This document shows, piece after piece, positions 52,688 to 60,540 of a stretch of DNA of 64,000 nucleotides. Location: assembly GCF_042680125.1 (NCBI RefSeq), contig NZ_JBHTNY010000004.1; one strand, 5' to 3'. A program made the position numbers and the translations under genes. How positions within the stretch are numbered: the first letter of the stretch is position 1; each line of letters starts with the position of its first letter. This DNA comes from Robinsoniella peoriensis. Lineage in GTDB: Bacteria; Bacillota; Clostridia; Lachnospirales; Lachnospiraceae. The notes beneath the pieces were generated by a model. The model was not told the DNA's origin. It did not search any database and saw only the letters and a list, made by a program, of their open reading frames with translations.

Positions 52688-52787
52688 AAAAACAGTCCGA
52701 AATCCTGATAGGATCTCCAAAGCAGACTGATGAATATCAGACGCTTCTGCTTTTATGGGTCCACATCAAGGATTCCGGGCTGTTTTT
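52688..52787. terminator. Long branched inverted repeat between convergent genes
   Basis: Outer arms AAAAACAGTCCG..AATCCT and AGGATT..CCGGGCTGTTTTT pair with one mismatch and one G-U. The loop holds a second hairpin, AGCAGA..CTGAT with ATCAG..TCTGCT. The plus strand ends in TTTTT and the minus strand also gets a U-run, so it probably terminates both dapL and the opposite gene, whose stop codon lies in the outer arm. Confidence 0.75.
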
Positions 52788-53439
52788 AAAATCCGCAGTG
52801 CCCGTCTATACCGCAGCTCATTCCGGAAACAGATGTAGTTTCCTGCTGTAATAAAGCATCTGCATTTGCCTGTGCGTATACCTCCGGTGTATGGTAACCA
52901 GGCAGCCGTGTATCCCCTATATAAATTACCGGAATACTGGTTATGTCATATTCTTCTGATAGGGCATTGAGCTCATCGAGCCGTGCAAGCTGCGATTTAG
53001 AAGTGATCTCTTCCAGGAATTCTTTTTCGTTTAGTTCCAGCTCTTTTGCGATGGCGCCTAATACATTCAGGTCGCCGATATCTTTTTCATCTTCATAAAA
53101 GGTTGTAAATACTTTTTCCGTATATTCCTGCCCAACACCATGATCTTCGCAGTAAAGCAGACCTAAAAACGTATTCGTAGAATAAGGATGCGGAGAAAGT
53201 CTGGGAAGCTGCATTGGCAATCCAAGTTCCCTGGCCGCCGGGAGCAAAACTTCATCAAATCTTTTTAAGCGGGCTTCATCATGCATGGGGTCAGCCATTG
53301 GAGATGGCGGACGGCGCAGTTCATGAGGAATCCTTTCAAATGTTACATCCAGTCCATTTGCAGCCTGTTTCAGAGAAAAAAATTCCAGGTAACAGAATGG
53401 GCATACAAAATCAAAAAATACTTTAATTTTCAGACTCAT
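52786..53439 (-). CDS. DsbA family oxidoreductase (FrnE-like)
   Basis: A 217-residue thioredoxin-fold protein. CPFC at residues 14-17 is the redox-active site, a helical insertion follows (about 60-150), and the cis-Pro segment is TSIPVIYIGD near 171-180. No signal peptide is visible, so it acts in the cytoplasm like FrnE. Extra cysteines near the C-terminus (CGIDGHCGF) may form a second disulphide or metal site. AAAGGAA precedes the ATG. Confidence 0.88.
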   Translation of the reverse strand: MSLKIKVFFDFVCPFCYLEFFSLKQAANGLDVTFERIPHELRRPPSPMADPMHDEARLKRFDEVLLPAARELGLPMQLPRLSPHPYSTNTFLGLLYCEDHGVGQEYTEKVFTTFYEDEKDIGDLNVLGAIAKELELNEKEFLEEITSKSQLARLDELNALSEEYDITSIPVIYIGDTRLPGYHTPEVYAQANADALLQQETTSVSGMSCGIDGHCGF

Positions 53440-53485
53440 TTTTTTTCCTTTCGATTTTCTGTTTCAGAATTTAAAACATTTTCAG

Positions 53486-53614
53486 TTATTTGCAATTAAT
53501 TACACTCTGCTGCCTCCAAAAACGAACCGCCGGACACAGCCAGGGGTCAACACCCTGCTGAGAAAACCAGTTCTGTAGCCAGCTGACGGAGTTCATACAA
53601 GTTTCCACTCCCAT
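53486..53614 (-). CDS. Possible small Trp-rich ORF
   Basis: A 42-codon frame (or 36 from a second ATG with GGGAG upstream) running toward the DsbA-like gene, ending 46 bp before it. It contains four tryptophans and the segment NSVSWLQNWFSQQGVDPWL. It could be a leader peptide, a gene fragment or chance. The 400-bp gap 53440-53840 otherwise holds a CAGCCAGGG/CCCTGCTG hairpin (53538-53560) and the repeats described next; no known RNA family was recognised. Confidence 0.25.
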   Translation of the reverse strand: MGVETCMNSVSWLQNWFSQQGVDPWLCPAVRFWRQQSVINCK

Positions 53615-53717
53615 TTTTCAGTACATCGTACTATCTACAAAGCGTCCCATAATCACTTAAACCCAAATTCAAGAAATTGTTCACTCTGGTATTATAGTAT
53701 AACTCAAGGTATAGAAC

Positions 53718-53792
53718 AAGTAAAATTCGGGGAAATAGGAACTATTCAAACAAGCAATTTTACTTCCTTTTTTACTGAATATGAAGTAAAAT
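53718..53792 (+). promoter_or_regulatory. Three copies of AAGTAAAAT upstream of the DUF5058 operon
   Basis: The nonamer lies at 53718-53726 and 53784-53792 in direct orientation and at 53757-53765 inverted; the last two form a 10-bp inverted repeat (53757-53766 with 53783-53792). The placement around the promoter suggests an operator. Confidence 0.4.
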
Positions 53793-53800
53793 GGTATTAA
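53771..53800 (+). promoter_or_regulatory. Possible promoter of the DUF5058 operon
   Basis: TTTACT and TATTAA are separated by 18 bp, 40 bp before the start. It overlaps the third AAGTAAAAT copy. Confidence 0.35.
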
Positions 53801-53840
53801 GTTTTCTGTATAAACCCGAAAAAAGAGAGGAGATTTATTT

Positions 53841-54578
53841 ATGGGAGAGTATTTGTCACAAGTTAATGCATTACCGTTCTATTTGATCGTAGGCGGGGTA
53901 CTTTTGTTTATCGTAGTAATGTGTGTGGTATTTTTGGTAAAAAGCTACCGTGCAGGCATTGCCATAGGTATGGATAAAAAAGTATTAAAAAGAGCAATTA
54001 CATCCAGTGCCACGTTTACCGTACTGCCAAGTATCAGCATATTATTAGGTGTAATTGCACTTAGCGGAACACTGGGAGTTCCGTTTTCCTGGCTTAGGCT
54101 ATCCGTAATCGGTGCCCTGCAGTATGAATTGAACGTTGCGGAGATTTCAGCCACCAGTATCGGACTTACAGGACTTAAAGTAAGCGAGATGTCGGTGCAG
54201 GCTTTTAGCACCATCGCACTTGTTATGACGGTGGGAATTCTGGGTGGAGTAATCTGCTGTATCTTTGGACTGAAGAAATATCTGGGAAAGGTACAAAAAA
54301 CTACGACACAGAAAAAGACCGGTAAGCCTGGATTTGGGGCATATGCCACAATAGCGATGTTTATTGGGCTATGCAGTGCATACATAGGATCCTATGTGGG
54401 AACTTTTACGTCCTCAGGGAATTATCTGCCGTTAGCAGTGGCCGGAATATCTGCTGTGGTAATGGCAATATTTGAGTATTTTACCCAGAAGAAACAAATG
54501 GCATGGCTGGATAATTTCAGTGTGGCTACCAGTATGCTGGTGGGCATGATTGCAGCTGTATTAATTAAATTGGCATAA
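53841..54578 (+). CDS. DUF5058 family membrane protein
   Basis: A 245-residue protein with six predicted helices: about 14-34, 55-80, 120-145, 170-190, 198-215 and 225-243. The SSATFTVLPSISILLGVIALSG stretch near 50-71 and the ending SMLVGMIAAVLIKLA are family features. Function unknown; the gene is followed by a second membrane protein and a peptidase, so uptake of peptides or amino acids is a guess from context. GAGAGGAG precedes the ATG. Confidence 0.82.
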   Translation: MGEYLSQVNALPFYLIVGGVLLFIVVMCVVFLVKSYRAGIAIGMDKKVLKRAITSSATFTVLPSISILLGVIALSGTLGVPFSWLRLSVIGALQYELNVAEISATSIGLTGLKVSEMSVQAFSTIALVMTVGILGGVICCIFGLKKYLGKVQKTTTQKKTGKPGFGAYATIAMFIGLCSAYIGSYVGTFTSSGNYLPLAVAGISAVVMAIFEYFTQKKQMAWLDNFSVATSMLVGMIAAVLIKLA

Positions 54579-54590
54579 GGAGGCAGAGTT

Positions 54591-55271
54591 ATGGATCAGA
54601 ATGCAAAAGAAGTATATTTACAAAAATTTAATCAGCAATTGCATATGTTAGGCAGAATTACGCTGGGAGTGGCAATCGTTTTACTGATAGGAGCACCCCT
54701 GGTAATGGGTCTGCTCTATGGGGTAATGCCGGATATGTCCGGATTTTTAAAAGGCATCATTAAGGTTGGGATTATTTACATTCCTGTAGCTATCGTGGAA
54801 TTTCTGGTATATGCTCCCATGCTTGGAACCGGCGGCAGTTATCTGACATTCCTTACGGGAAATGTTACGAATTTGAAAATTCCCTGCGCCATGAACAGCA
54901 GGGATATTGCAAAGACAGAAGTTGGGACAGTGGAAAACGAAATTATTTCTACCATCAGTATTTCTGTGAGTGCATTGGTGACCATGCTGGTTATATTTGT
55001 AGGTGTACTTTTACTGGTACCGTTAACTCCGGTATTGCAGAACCCGGTGCTGACACCTGCATTTGACACGGTAGTTCCGGCATTATTCGGCGCACTTGGT
55101 TTGAAGTATTTTATTAAGAGCCTGAAAATCGCATTTATACCACTGCTTACAATGACACTGTTGTGCGTAATTGTTCCGGCTGCGATTCCCCAGACCAGTC
55201 TTCTGTTAATTCCAGCAGGCGGTATGGCACTTGGCATCGGATATTTGCTTTATCGTAAGAATATGTTGTAA
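54591..55271 (+). CDS. Membrane protein, partner of the DUF5058 protein
   Basis: A 226-residue protein with a polar N-terminus of about 20 residues and five to six helices. It contains APMLGTGGSYLTFLTGNVTNLKIPCAMNS near 75-103, a polar stretch between helices that looks functional. It begins 12 bp after the DUF5058 gene with AAGGAGG. I do not recognise a named family; a two-component transporter with the previous protein is likely from the arrangement. Confidence 0.75.
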   Translation: MDQNAKEVYLQKFNQQLHMLGRITLGVAIVLLIGAPLVMGLLYGVMPDMSGFLKGIIKVGIIYIPVAIVEFLVYAPMLGTGGSYLTFLTGNVTNLKIPCAMNSRDIAKTEVGTVENEIISTISISVSALVTMLVIFVGVLLLVPLTPVLQNPVLTPAFDTVVPALFGALGLKYFIKSLKIAFIPLLTMTLLCVIVPAAIPQTSLLLIPAGGMALGIGYLLYRKNML

Positions 55272-55321
55272 ACCGGAAAGAACAAAAAACAAAGAACGAA
55301 AAAGGAAAGAAGGATTTAATA

Positions 55322-56758
55322 ATGTTGAAATGGATCGTATTAGCAATTGTGCTGATTATTGTTTTGCTGGCAGCAATCGTCTTAATCAGGGCATGTATGA
55401 TGAAACCTACGGAAGCTTTGAACGCAACAATCGAAAAAGGAGATCCAAAACGTTCCAGACAATATGGAGAGCGGTTATCCAGAATGATTCAATGTGAAAC
55501 GGTGTCCAGCAGATTTGAGGATGATAAAACAAAATATTATGATTTTCATAAAGTATTGGAAGAGTTATTTCCGAATATTCATAAAAACTGTGAAAAACAT
55601 GTTTTTAACGGAAGCCTGTTATTTAAATGGAGTGGAAAAGGTAAAGGGGATCCAATTTTACTGATGAGCCATCAGGACGTAGTGGAGGCAAACGGAACAT
55701 GGGAACATCCTCCTTTTAGCGGTGAAATTGTAGGTGAAACTATATGGGGCAGAGGGACGGTAGACACAAAAGGCAGCCTGTTTTGTCTGTTAACAGCAGT
55801 AGAGGAATTGCTCAAAGAGGGATACAAGCCCCAATGTGATGTATATCTTGCCAGCAGCTGTACAGAAGAATTCAGCGGAGAAGGTGCCCCGTTAACTGTG
55901 AAATACTTAAAAGAAAAAGGAGTAAAACTTGGACTTCTGATCGATGAAGGCGGAATGATCATGTCAGAGCCCATACCCGGAGTGAAGGGCACTTACGCAA
56001 TGGTAGGTGTTTTAGAAAAAGGATACGGGGATGTTAAGTTTACGGCGAAAGGAACCGGAGGGCACGCAAGTGCACCCGGCAAAAATTCACCGTGGGCGAG
56101 ACTTGCGGCATTTATTAATGATGTGGAAAAACATCATCCGTTCCGTGTGGAATTTAGCCAGACAGTACTTGAAATGTTTCGCAGGCTGACCCCTAATATG
56201 AACTTTGGAATGAAAGTGATATTTGCAAATCTCTGGCTATTCAAACCGGTATTAAAAAAAGTCATGCCCATGATCAGCCCGGCAGGCGCGGCAATGCTCC
56301 AGACAACGATAGCATTTACTACCGGAAAAGGTTCCGAGGGCTTAAATGTTCTTCCTCAGGAAGCATATGTAACAGCTAATCTTCGCTTTATTCCTCATCA
56401 GCCAACAGATGAGAGTATCGCATTAATTTCAGAGAAGGCAAAAGCATATAATCTGGAGACCAGTGTCATCTATAAAGACTACCCCTGCCCGGTAGTAAAC
56501 TATAAAGGAGAACAGTTTGCAAAAGTAGAACAGACCATACACGAACTGTTCCCGGGTATCGGCGTCAGCCCGTATATTATGACAGGTGGTACAGATGCAA
56601 AATATTATAAAGATATCTGTGCCGATTGTATTCGGTTTGCACCCCTGTCCATTACCAAACAGCAATATGAAAGTATTCATGGGCTGAATGAAAACATTAG
56701 CCAGAATGTTCTGCCAAAAGGCGTTGACTTTTATAAGGCAATTATTCAGAAATCTTAA
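55322..56758 (+). CDS. M20 family metallopeptidase with N-terminal membrane anchor
   Basis: A 478-residue zinc peptidase. A helix at residues 2-22 anchors it; the M20 core has metal-binding LLMSHQDVVEA (His near 117), GRGTVDTKG (bridging Asp near 148), SSCTEEFSGEG (catalytic Glu and metal Glu near 182-183), DEGG and the late TGGTDAKYY. A dimerisation domain is inserted at about 225-350. It resembles the carboxypeptidase S/PM20D1 branch. Third gene of the DUF5058 operon; it may trim what the two membrane proteins import. Confidence 0.9.
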   Translation: MLKWIVLAIVLIIVLLAAIVLIRACMMKPTEALNATIEKGDPKRSRQYGERLSRMIQCETVSSRFEDDKTKYYDFHKVLEELFPNIHKNCEKHVFNGSLLFKWSGKGKGDPILLMSHQDVVEANGTWEHPPFSGEIVGETIWGRGTVDTKGSLFCLLTAVEELLKEGYKPQCDVYLASSCTEEFSGEGAPLTVKYLKEKGVKLGLLIDEGGMIMSEPIPGVKGTYAMVGVLEKGYGDVKFTAKGTGGHASAPGKNSPWARLAAFINDVEKHHPFRVEFSQTVLEMFRRLTPNMNFGMKVIFANLWLFKPVLKKVMPMISPAGAAMLQTTIAFTTGKGSEGLNVLPQEAYVTANLRFIPHQPTDESIALISEKAKAYNLETSVIYKDYPCPVVNYKGEQFAKVEQTIHELFPGIGVSPYIMTGGTDAKYYKDICADCIRFAPLSITKQQYESIHGLNENISQNVLPKGVDFYKAIIQKS

Positions 56759-56799
56759 ACGGTATAAGGCGATTACAAAGTAGTTGTGAATAGTAATAC

Positions 56800-56892
56800 T
56801 TGCTGACAGTTACATTTGTGATTTCAATAATTGCAAGTATAGCCGCTTATTATATTTGCAGGTGGCTAAGTAAAGACAAGAAAGACAGCTAA
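56800..56892 (+). CDS. Small hydrophobic peptide, type I toxin-like
   Basis: A 30-codon frame: a TTG start, then one membrane helix (VTFVISIIASIAAYYIC) followed by RWLSK and a charged DKKDS tail. One helix plus an aromatic-charged tail (YYICxWL) is the pattern of small holin-like toxins of type I systems in Firmicutes. It ends 3 bp before a hairpin and its 3' region is covered by an antisense RNA unit (56893-56998). The start region is weak: no AGGAGG is seen and ATG is replaced by TTG, so the copy may be decayed or read from the M20 transcript. Confidence 0.5.
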   Translation: MLTVTFVISIIASIAAYYICRWLSKDKKDS

Positions 56893-56963
56893 ACAAAAAA
56901 CCCCCGCGGGAGCACCATTCCGTGGGGGTTTGTGTATCCTATGGATACATAGTTACTTTGTAT
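56893..56963 (-). ncRNA. Predicted antisense RNA of a type I toxin-antitoxin locus
   Basis: A complete small transcription unit of about 70 nt on the minus strand: promoter at 56970-56998, expected start near 56963, terminator at 56895-56931. No ORF is contained. The transcript overlaps the 3' end of the RNA that encodes the small hydrophobic peptide, the layout of RatA/TxpA-like systems. Predicted only from the sequence. Confidence 0.5.
56895..56931. terminator. Terminator shared by the small ORF and its antisense RNA
   Basis: AAACCCCCGCGG pairs with CCGTGGGGGTTT (one G-U) around a 10-nt loop. On the minus strand it is followed by six T residues and then GTTT, a strong terminator; on the plus strand only TTTGTG follows. 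Confidence 0.85.
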
Positions 56964-56969
56964 GAATCT

Positions 56970-56998
56970 ATAATAAAATATTTTGATCAAAATGTCAA
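56970..56998 (-). promoter_or_regulatory. Strong minus-strand promoter for the antisense RNA
   Basis: On the minus strand a perfect TTGACA and TATTAT are separated by exactly 17 bp. No minus-strand gene lies downstream for more than 3 kb, which makes an RNA product the best explanation. Confidence 0.65.
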
Positions 56999-57086
56999 TG
57001 ATTTTTATGCAATTTATTACTGTGCATAAATGACAGGACAAATGGTGTGTCAACTAAATGAAACCAAACGTGGAAGATATTTATTC

Positions 57087-57115
57087 TTGAAAATCTATCA
57101 GTAAAAAGTTATAAT
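57087..57115 (+). promoter_or_regulatory. Promoter of pepD
   Basis: TTGAAA and a perfect TATAAT are separated by 17 bp; the leader to the start codon is about 100 nt and AT-rich. Confidence 0.7.
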
Positions 57116-57221
57116 CATATTATTGGCGTTACGTTTTTGATTTTTCTAATAAAGCCAATCTATAAATTCAATTTACAAGTGGATAACATAAAAAAATATA
57201 TAGAGAAAAAGGAGCAGAACA

Positions 57222-58667
57222 ATGGGTGTATTAAGTAATCTGGAACCAAATTCAGTTTTTAAATTTTTTGAGGAGATCTGCAGTATCCCTCATGGATCAG
57301 GAAATGTGGAGCAAATCAGCGCATACCTTGTAAAATTTGCAAAAGATAGAAACCTGGAATATTACCAGGATGAACTTAAGAATGTAATCATTATTAAGGA
57401 AGCTGCGAAAGGTTATGAGCAGGAAAAACCAGTAATTATTCAGGGACATATGGATATGGTTGCCGTAAAAACACCAGACAGTGATATTGATATGGAAAAT
57501 GACGGTTTATCCTTAGGCATAGATGGAGATTTTATTTATGCTAAGAATACTTCTCTTGGTGGTGATGATGGAATTGCTGTTGCATTTGCGCTGGCACTGA
57601 TGGATTCTGATTCGTTAGAGCACCCCAGATTAGAGGCTATACTCACCGTGGATGAGGAAGTTGGCCTGGATGGTGCAAAGGGCATTGATTTATCTATGCT
57701 GAAAGGAAAGCAGCTGATCAATATTGATTCTGAAGAGGAAGGTTTTCTGCTTACCAGTTGTGCAGGCGGCTGCAGTTTAAGATGCACCATACCTGTTGCA
57801 AGAGAAAAGCGGGAAGGAATCACTTATGAAATTTCGATGACCGGACTTCTTGGAGGGCATTCCGGAATTGAGATTCATAAAGAAAGAGGAAATGCAAACT
57901 GTCTGATGGGAAGACTCTTATATCAGACAGCGAAAGAAGTGCCGGTTTCCCTGGTTTCTCTGGAAGGCGGAGAAAAGGATAATGCAATTCCTAAAGCAGC
58001 GAAAGCAGTAGTATTGATAAGTGAATCAGATGCAGCGAACTTTGAAGCAGCAGTTAAAAAGTTTGAAGGGGCAATGCAGCATGAACTGGCTGTAAAAGAT
58101 CCGGATGCGAAAGTGAAGATAGAGAAGAAGGAATCCGCGGTAAAGGACTGCCTTACCAAAGATGCATTTGACCGGATAGCCACATATCTGATTGCAGTTC
58201 CAAATGGTGTACAGGCTATGAGTGCATCAATTAAAGGTCTGGTAGAAACTTCAGTGAATCTGGGTGTTATGAAGCTGGAAGAAAATGAATTTAAAGCAGC
58301 AGGAGCAGTCAGAAGTTCCGTGCAGACATCTAAAGATTATCTGATTGACAGGATAACCGGGCTCTGTGCAATGGCGGGTGGATCTTATTCACAGGAGGGA
58401 GACTACCCTGCATGGGAATATAAATTAGAATCTCCTTTAAGAGATAAGATGCTTTCCGTTTATCAAGATATGTATGGCAAAGATATGATTCCGCAGGCGA
58501 TTCATGCCGGGCTGGAATGCGGACTTTTATCCGGTAAAATCGAAGGTCTGGATTGTGTGTCCATTGGACCTGATATGGTACATGTTCATACTACGGATGA
58601 GAAACTCAGCATCTCATCTACCAGGAGAGTCTGGGAGTATCTGGTGGAAGTTTTAAAGAGAAAATAA
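57222..58667 (+). CDS. pepD: Aminoacyl-histidine dipeptidase (Xaa-His dipeptidase)
   Basis: PepD cleaves dipeptides such as carnosine and broad Xaa-His substrates. 481 residues, M20 family: metal ligands in IQGHMDMV (His near 77), LGGDDGIA (bridging Asp near 114), VDEEVGLDGA (Glu pair near 144-145), the NIDSEEEG Asp and the His in HAGLECG near 427. An inserted dimerisation domain covers about 210-390. AAAAAGGAG lies 7-8 bp upstream of the ATG. Own promoter and terminator. Confidence 0.95.
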   Translation: MGVLSNLEPNSVFKFFEEICSIPHGSGNVEQISAYLVKFAKDRNLEYYQDELKNVIIIKEAAKGYEQEKPVIIQGHMDMVAVKTPDSDIDMENDGLSLGIDGDFIYAKNTSLGGDDGIAVAFALALMDSDSLEHPRLEAILTVDEEVGLDGAKGIDLSMLKGKQLINIDSEEEGFLLTSCAGGCSLRCTIPVAREKREGITYEISMTGLLGGHSGIEIHKERGNANCLMGRLLYQTAKEVPVSLVSLEGGEKDNAIPKAAKAVVLISESDAANFEAAVKKFEGAMQHELAVKDPDAKVKIEKKESAVKDCLTKDAFDRIATYLIAVPNGVQAMSASIKGLVETSVNLGVMKLEENEFKAAGAVRSSVQTSKDYLIDRITGLCAMAGGSYSQEGDYPAWEYKLESPLRDKMLSVYQDMYGKDMIPQAIHAGLECGLLSGKIEGLDCVSIGPDMVHVHTTDEKLSISSTRRVWEYLVEVLKRK

Positions 58668-58681
58668 TAGAGTAAAGATAG

Positions 58682-58735
58682 AAAAGGAACGTCAGCAGGG
58701 GAGTAGTGATACCCTCTTGCTGACGTTCCTTTTTT
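58682..58735 (+). terminator. Terminator after pepD
   Basis: AAGGAACGTCAGCA pairs perfectly with TGCTGACGTTCCTT, with a 21-nt loop and a T-run after it. The left flank is A-rich, so it may also stop minus-strand transcription from asnA. Confidence 0.92.
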
Positions 58736-58766
58736 GCATTTTCCTGCCGTATGGAAAACCGGAATA

Positions 58767-59786
58767 TTACAGCAGGTCTATGTCATTATCCCGGGCTTTC
58801 TGCATTACGCTTTCAGGCCACAGGGAAGCCTGCACTTCACCGATATGTGCTTTTCTGAGATAGAACATACAAATGCGGGACTGCCCGATACCGCCGCCGA
58901 TTGTGTATGGAAGTTCCTGATTCATAATTGCTTTTTGGAAAGGCATTTCTGCACGATCCGGGCAGCCGGCAATTTCCAGCTGTTTTTGTAAAGCATCTTC
59001 GTCCACGCGGATACCCATGGAAGACAGTTCAAGAGCAATATCAAGTACCGGATAGTAGACAATGATATCACCGTTTAAGGACCAGTCGTCATAATCCGGT
59101 GCTCGGCCGTCATGTTTTTCACCGGAAGCAAGAATACCGCCGATCTGCATAATAAATACGGCACCTTTTAATTTAGCAATATTGTATTCACGTTCCTTTG
59201 GAACACAGTCCGGATACATATCCTCTAATTCCTGGGAAGTAATGAAGAAAATTTCTTTTGGGAGGATTTCTTCGATGTAATCATACTGAATTGCCATATA
59301 TTTCTCTGTTTTTTTAAGAGACTTATAAACAGTGCGCACAACTTCTTTCAGAGTCTCCTCATTTCGTTCTTCTTTTGTAATTATTTTCTCCCAATCCCAT
59401 TGATCAACATAGATGGAATGGATGTTATCGGTATCTTCATCACGACGGATAGCACTCATATCCGTATACAGGCCTTCTCCATGAGAAAAACCGTATTTTT
59501 TCAATGCATATCGTTTCCATTTAGCGAGAGAGTGTACAATTTCAGCTGGGGCATCGCCCTGTTCTTTAATGCCAAAGCTGACCGGACGCTCTACACCGTT
59601 TAAATTATCATTCAGACCGGAATCCGGAGTAACAAAAAGAGGTGCGGACACACGCAGCAGATTCAGGCGTTGTGCAAGAGACTGCTGAAAGAAATCTTTA
59701 ACTGTTTTGATCCCGATCTGTGTATCGTGCAGGTTCAACTGGGATTTGTAACCTTCTGGTATCATTAATTGTTCCATTTGTGACAT
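58767..59786 (-). CDS. asnA: Aspartate-ammonia ligase (asparagine synthetase A)
   Basis: AsnA makes asparagine from aspartate, ammonia and ATP. 339 residues, class II synthetase fold as in AspRS; visible are VTPDSGLNDNLNGVERPVSF near 52-71, KWKRYAL near 89-95, MSAIRRDED near 110-118, and the C-terminal GGGIGQSRICMFYL. AAAGGAG lies 8 bp before the ATG on the minus strand. It is divergent from the T-box operon for Asn-tRNA synthesis, so the region supplies asparagine both free and on tRNA. Confidence 0.96.
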   Translation of the reverse strand: MSQMEQLMIPEGYKSQLNLHDTQIGIKTVKDFFQQSLAQRLNLLRVSAPLFVTPDSGLNDNLNGVERPVSFGIKEQGDAPAEIVHSLAKWKRYALKKYGFSHGEGLYTDMSAIRRDEDTDNIHSIYVDQWDWEKIITKEERNEETLKEVVRTVYKSLKKTEKYMAIQYDYIEEILPKEIFFITSQELEDMYPDCVPKEREYNIAKLKGAVFIMQIGGILASGEKHDGRAPDYDDWSLNGDIIVYYPVLDIALELSSMGIRVDEDALQKQLEIAGCPDRAEMPFQKAIMNQELPYTIGGGIGQSRICMFYLRKAHIGEVQASLWPESVMQKARDNDIDLL

Positions 59787-59885
59787 CTCCTTTAAAGATA
59801 ATATTGTGTTTCTTCCGAAGACGGACTGGTATGCCGCCAGACAAAAGAAGGATGAACTGTTGACAGATGTTAAAACAATGGTTTC

Positions 59886-59915
59886 ATGTTATCATAAAAC
59901 GTGGGTGTTTGTAAA
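59886..59915 (-). promoter_or_regulatory. Possible promoter of asnA
   Basis: On the minus strand TTTACA and TAACAT are separated by 18 bp, with a TG one base before the -10 element. The leader is about 95 nt and shows no T-box. Confidence 0.4.
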
Positions 59916-59971
59916 TAGATTTTGGAGGTTGTTGATAAAAGACGATAAATAAAATATTTTTTAAAAACCCC

Positions 59972-60000
59972 TTGCAATCCCAAATAATCTGTGATAGAAT
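59972..60000 (+). promoter_or_regulatory. Promoter of the T-box/aspS-gatCAB operon
   Basis: TTGCAA and TAGAAT are separated by 17 bp; transcription would start near 60007, giving a leader of about 530 nt before aspS. Confidence 0.65.
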
Positions 60001-60006
60001 CTGTCA

Positions 60007-60297
60007 TTAATAAAGCAAATGCATTGAAAGAGACTCTTGTTACTGAAACTTGACAGGAATACGGCGTCACCGACTGAGAGCGCTGTTTAAGGGAAAGAAC
60101 AAATAGGGAACACTCTGGAGCAGACTGGTTGAAGGATAAGTAGTATTTTACAGCTTATCACAGTAGGTCAGTACGTAGCACGCGTTAAGTGTATGAGAGA
60201 GACAGGTATTGCAATTGCTGTATCTGTAACGCGGGTGGTACCGCGGGAATTATGATAATCCCGTCCCGGAATACGAAAGTATTCCGGGACTTTTTGC
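60007..60297 (+). promoter_or_regulatory. T-box leader with terminator, probably Asn-specific
   Basis: The conserved T-box GGGTGGTACCGCG lies at 60233-60245 and is followed by a perfect 12-bp terminator hairpin (60263-60290, GAAA loop) and TTTTT. Uncharged tRNA pairing with the leader would favour the antiterminator. AACAAAT near 60100 may hold the AAC specifier; I did not fold stem I, so this is tentative. An Asn specifier fits the downstream genes for tRNA-dependent asparagine synthesis. Confidence 0.9.
60263..60295 (+). terminator. T-box regulated terminator
   Basis: GTCCCGGAATAC-GAAA-GTATTCCGGGAC followed by TTTTT, directly after the T-box sequence. Its left flank competes with the antiterminator. 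Confidence 0.92.
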
Positions 60298-60362
60298 GTG
60301 GCTGCAAAGGATAACAGTTCCGGGAAAGCTTTCGAACTACAACTGACGTCGAATAACAATTA

Positions 60363-60436
60363 AAAAAACTGTCGTAAAGGTGCGAATGGGAATTACAGGC
60401 TGAGTCTGTGTTTCTTGACCCCTTGCGGCAGTTTTT
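60363..60436. repeat. Second terminator-like hairpin between the T-box and aspS
   Basis: AAAAACTGTCGTAAAGG pairs with CCCCTTGCGGCAGTTTTT (three G-U, one mismatch) around a 38-nt loop. A T-run lies on both strands. It stands inside the leader of aspS, where a second terminator would not be expected unless it is regulated or was inserted. Confidence 0.6.
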
Positions 60437-60488
60437 CAGTCAAATACCCCGCCGCAAGCAAGAAGGCATCAAATTTGCAGCACCGCGG

Positions 60489-60504
60489 GAATAAATGTTT
60501 ATTC
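60489..60504 (+). repeat. 16-bp palindrome just upstream of aspS
   Basis: GAATAAA-TG-TTTATTC, followed 5 bp later by TATAAC that could be a -10 element. It might be an operator for a secondary aspS promoter. Confidence 0.4.
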
Positions 60505-60540
60505 GACAGTATAACGTTTATGGAAAGAAAGGGGAACATG

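Noticed and set aside
53500..53620. Signal recognition particle RNA
   Set aside because: A few words resembled it, but the conserved GGAAGGAAGCAGC-type loop is missing on either strand.
56941..56974. Plus-strand promoter with TATAAT at 56969
   Set aside because: There is no -35 element at a suitable distance; the match is a by-product of the AT-rich minus-strand promoter.
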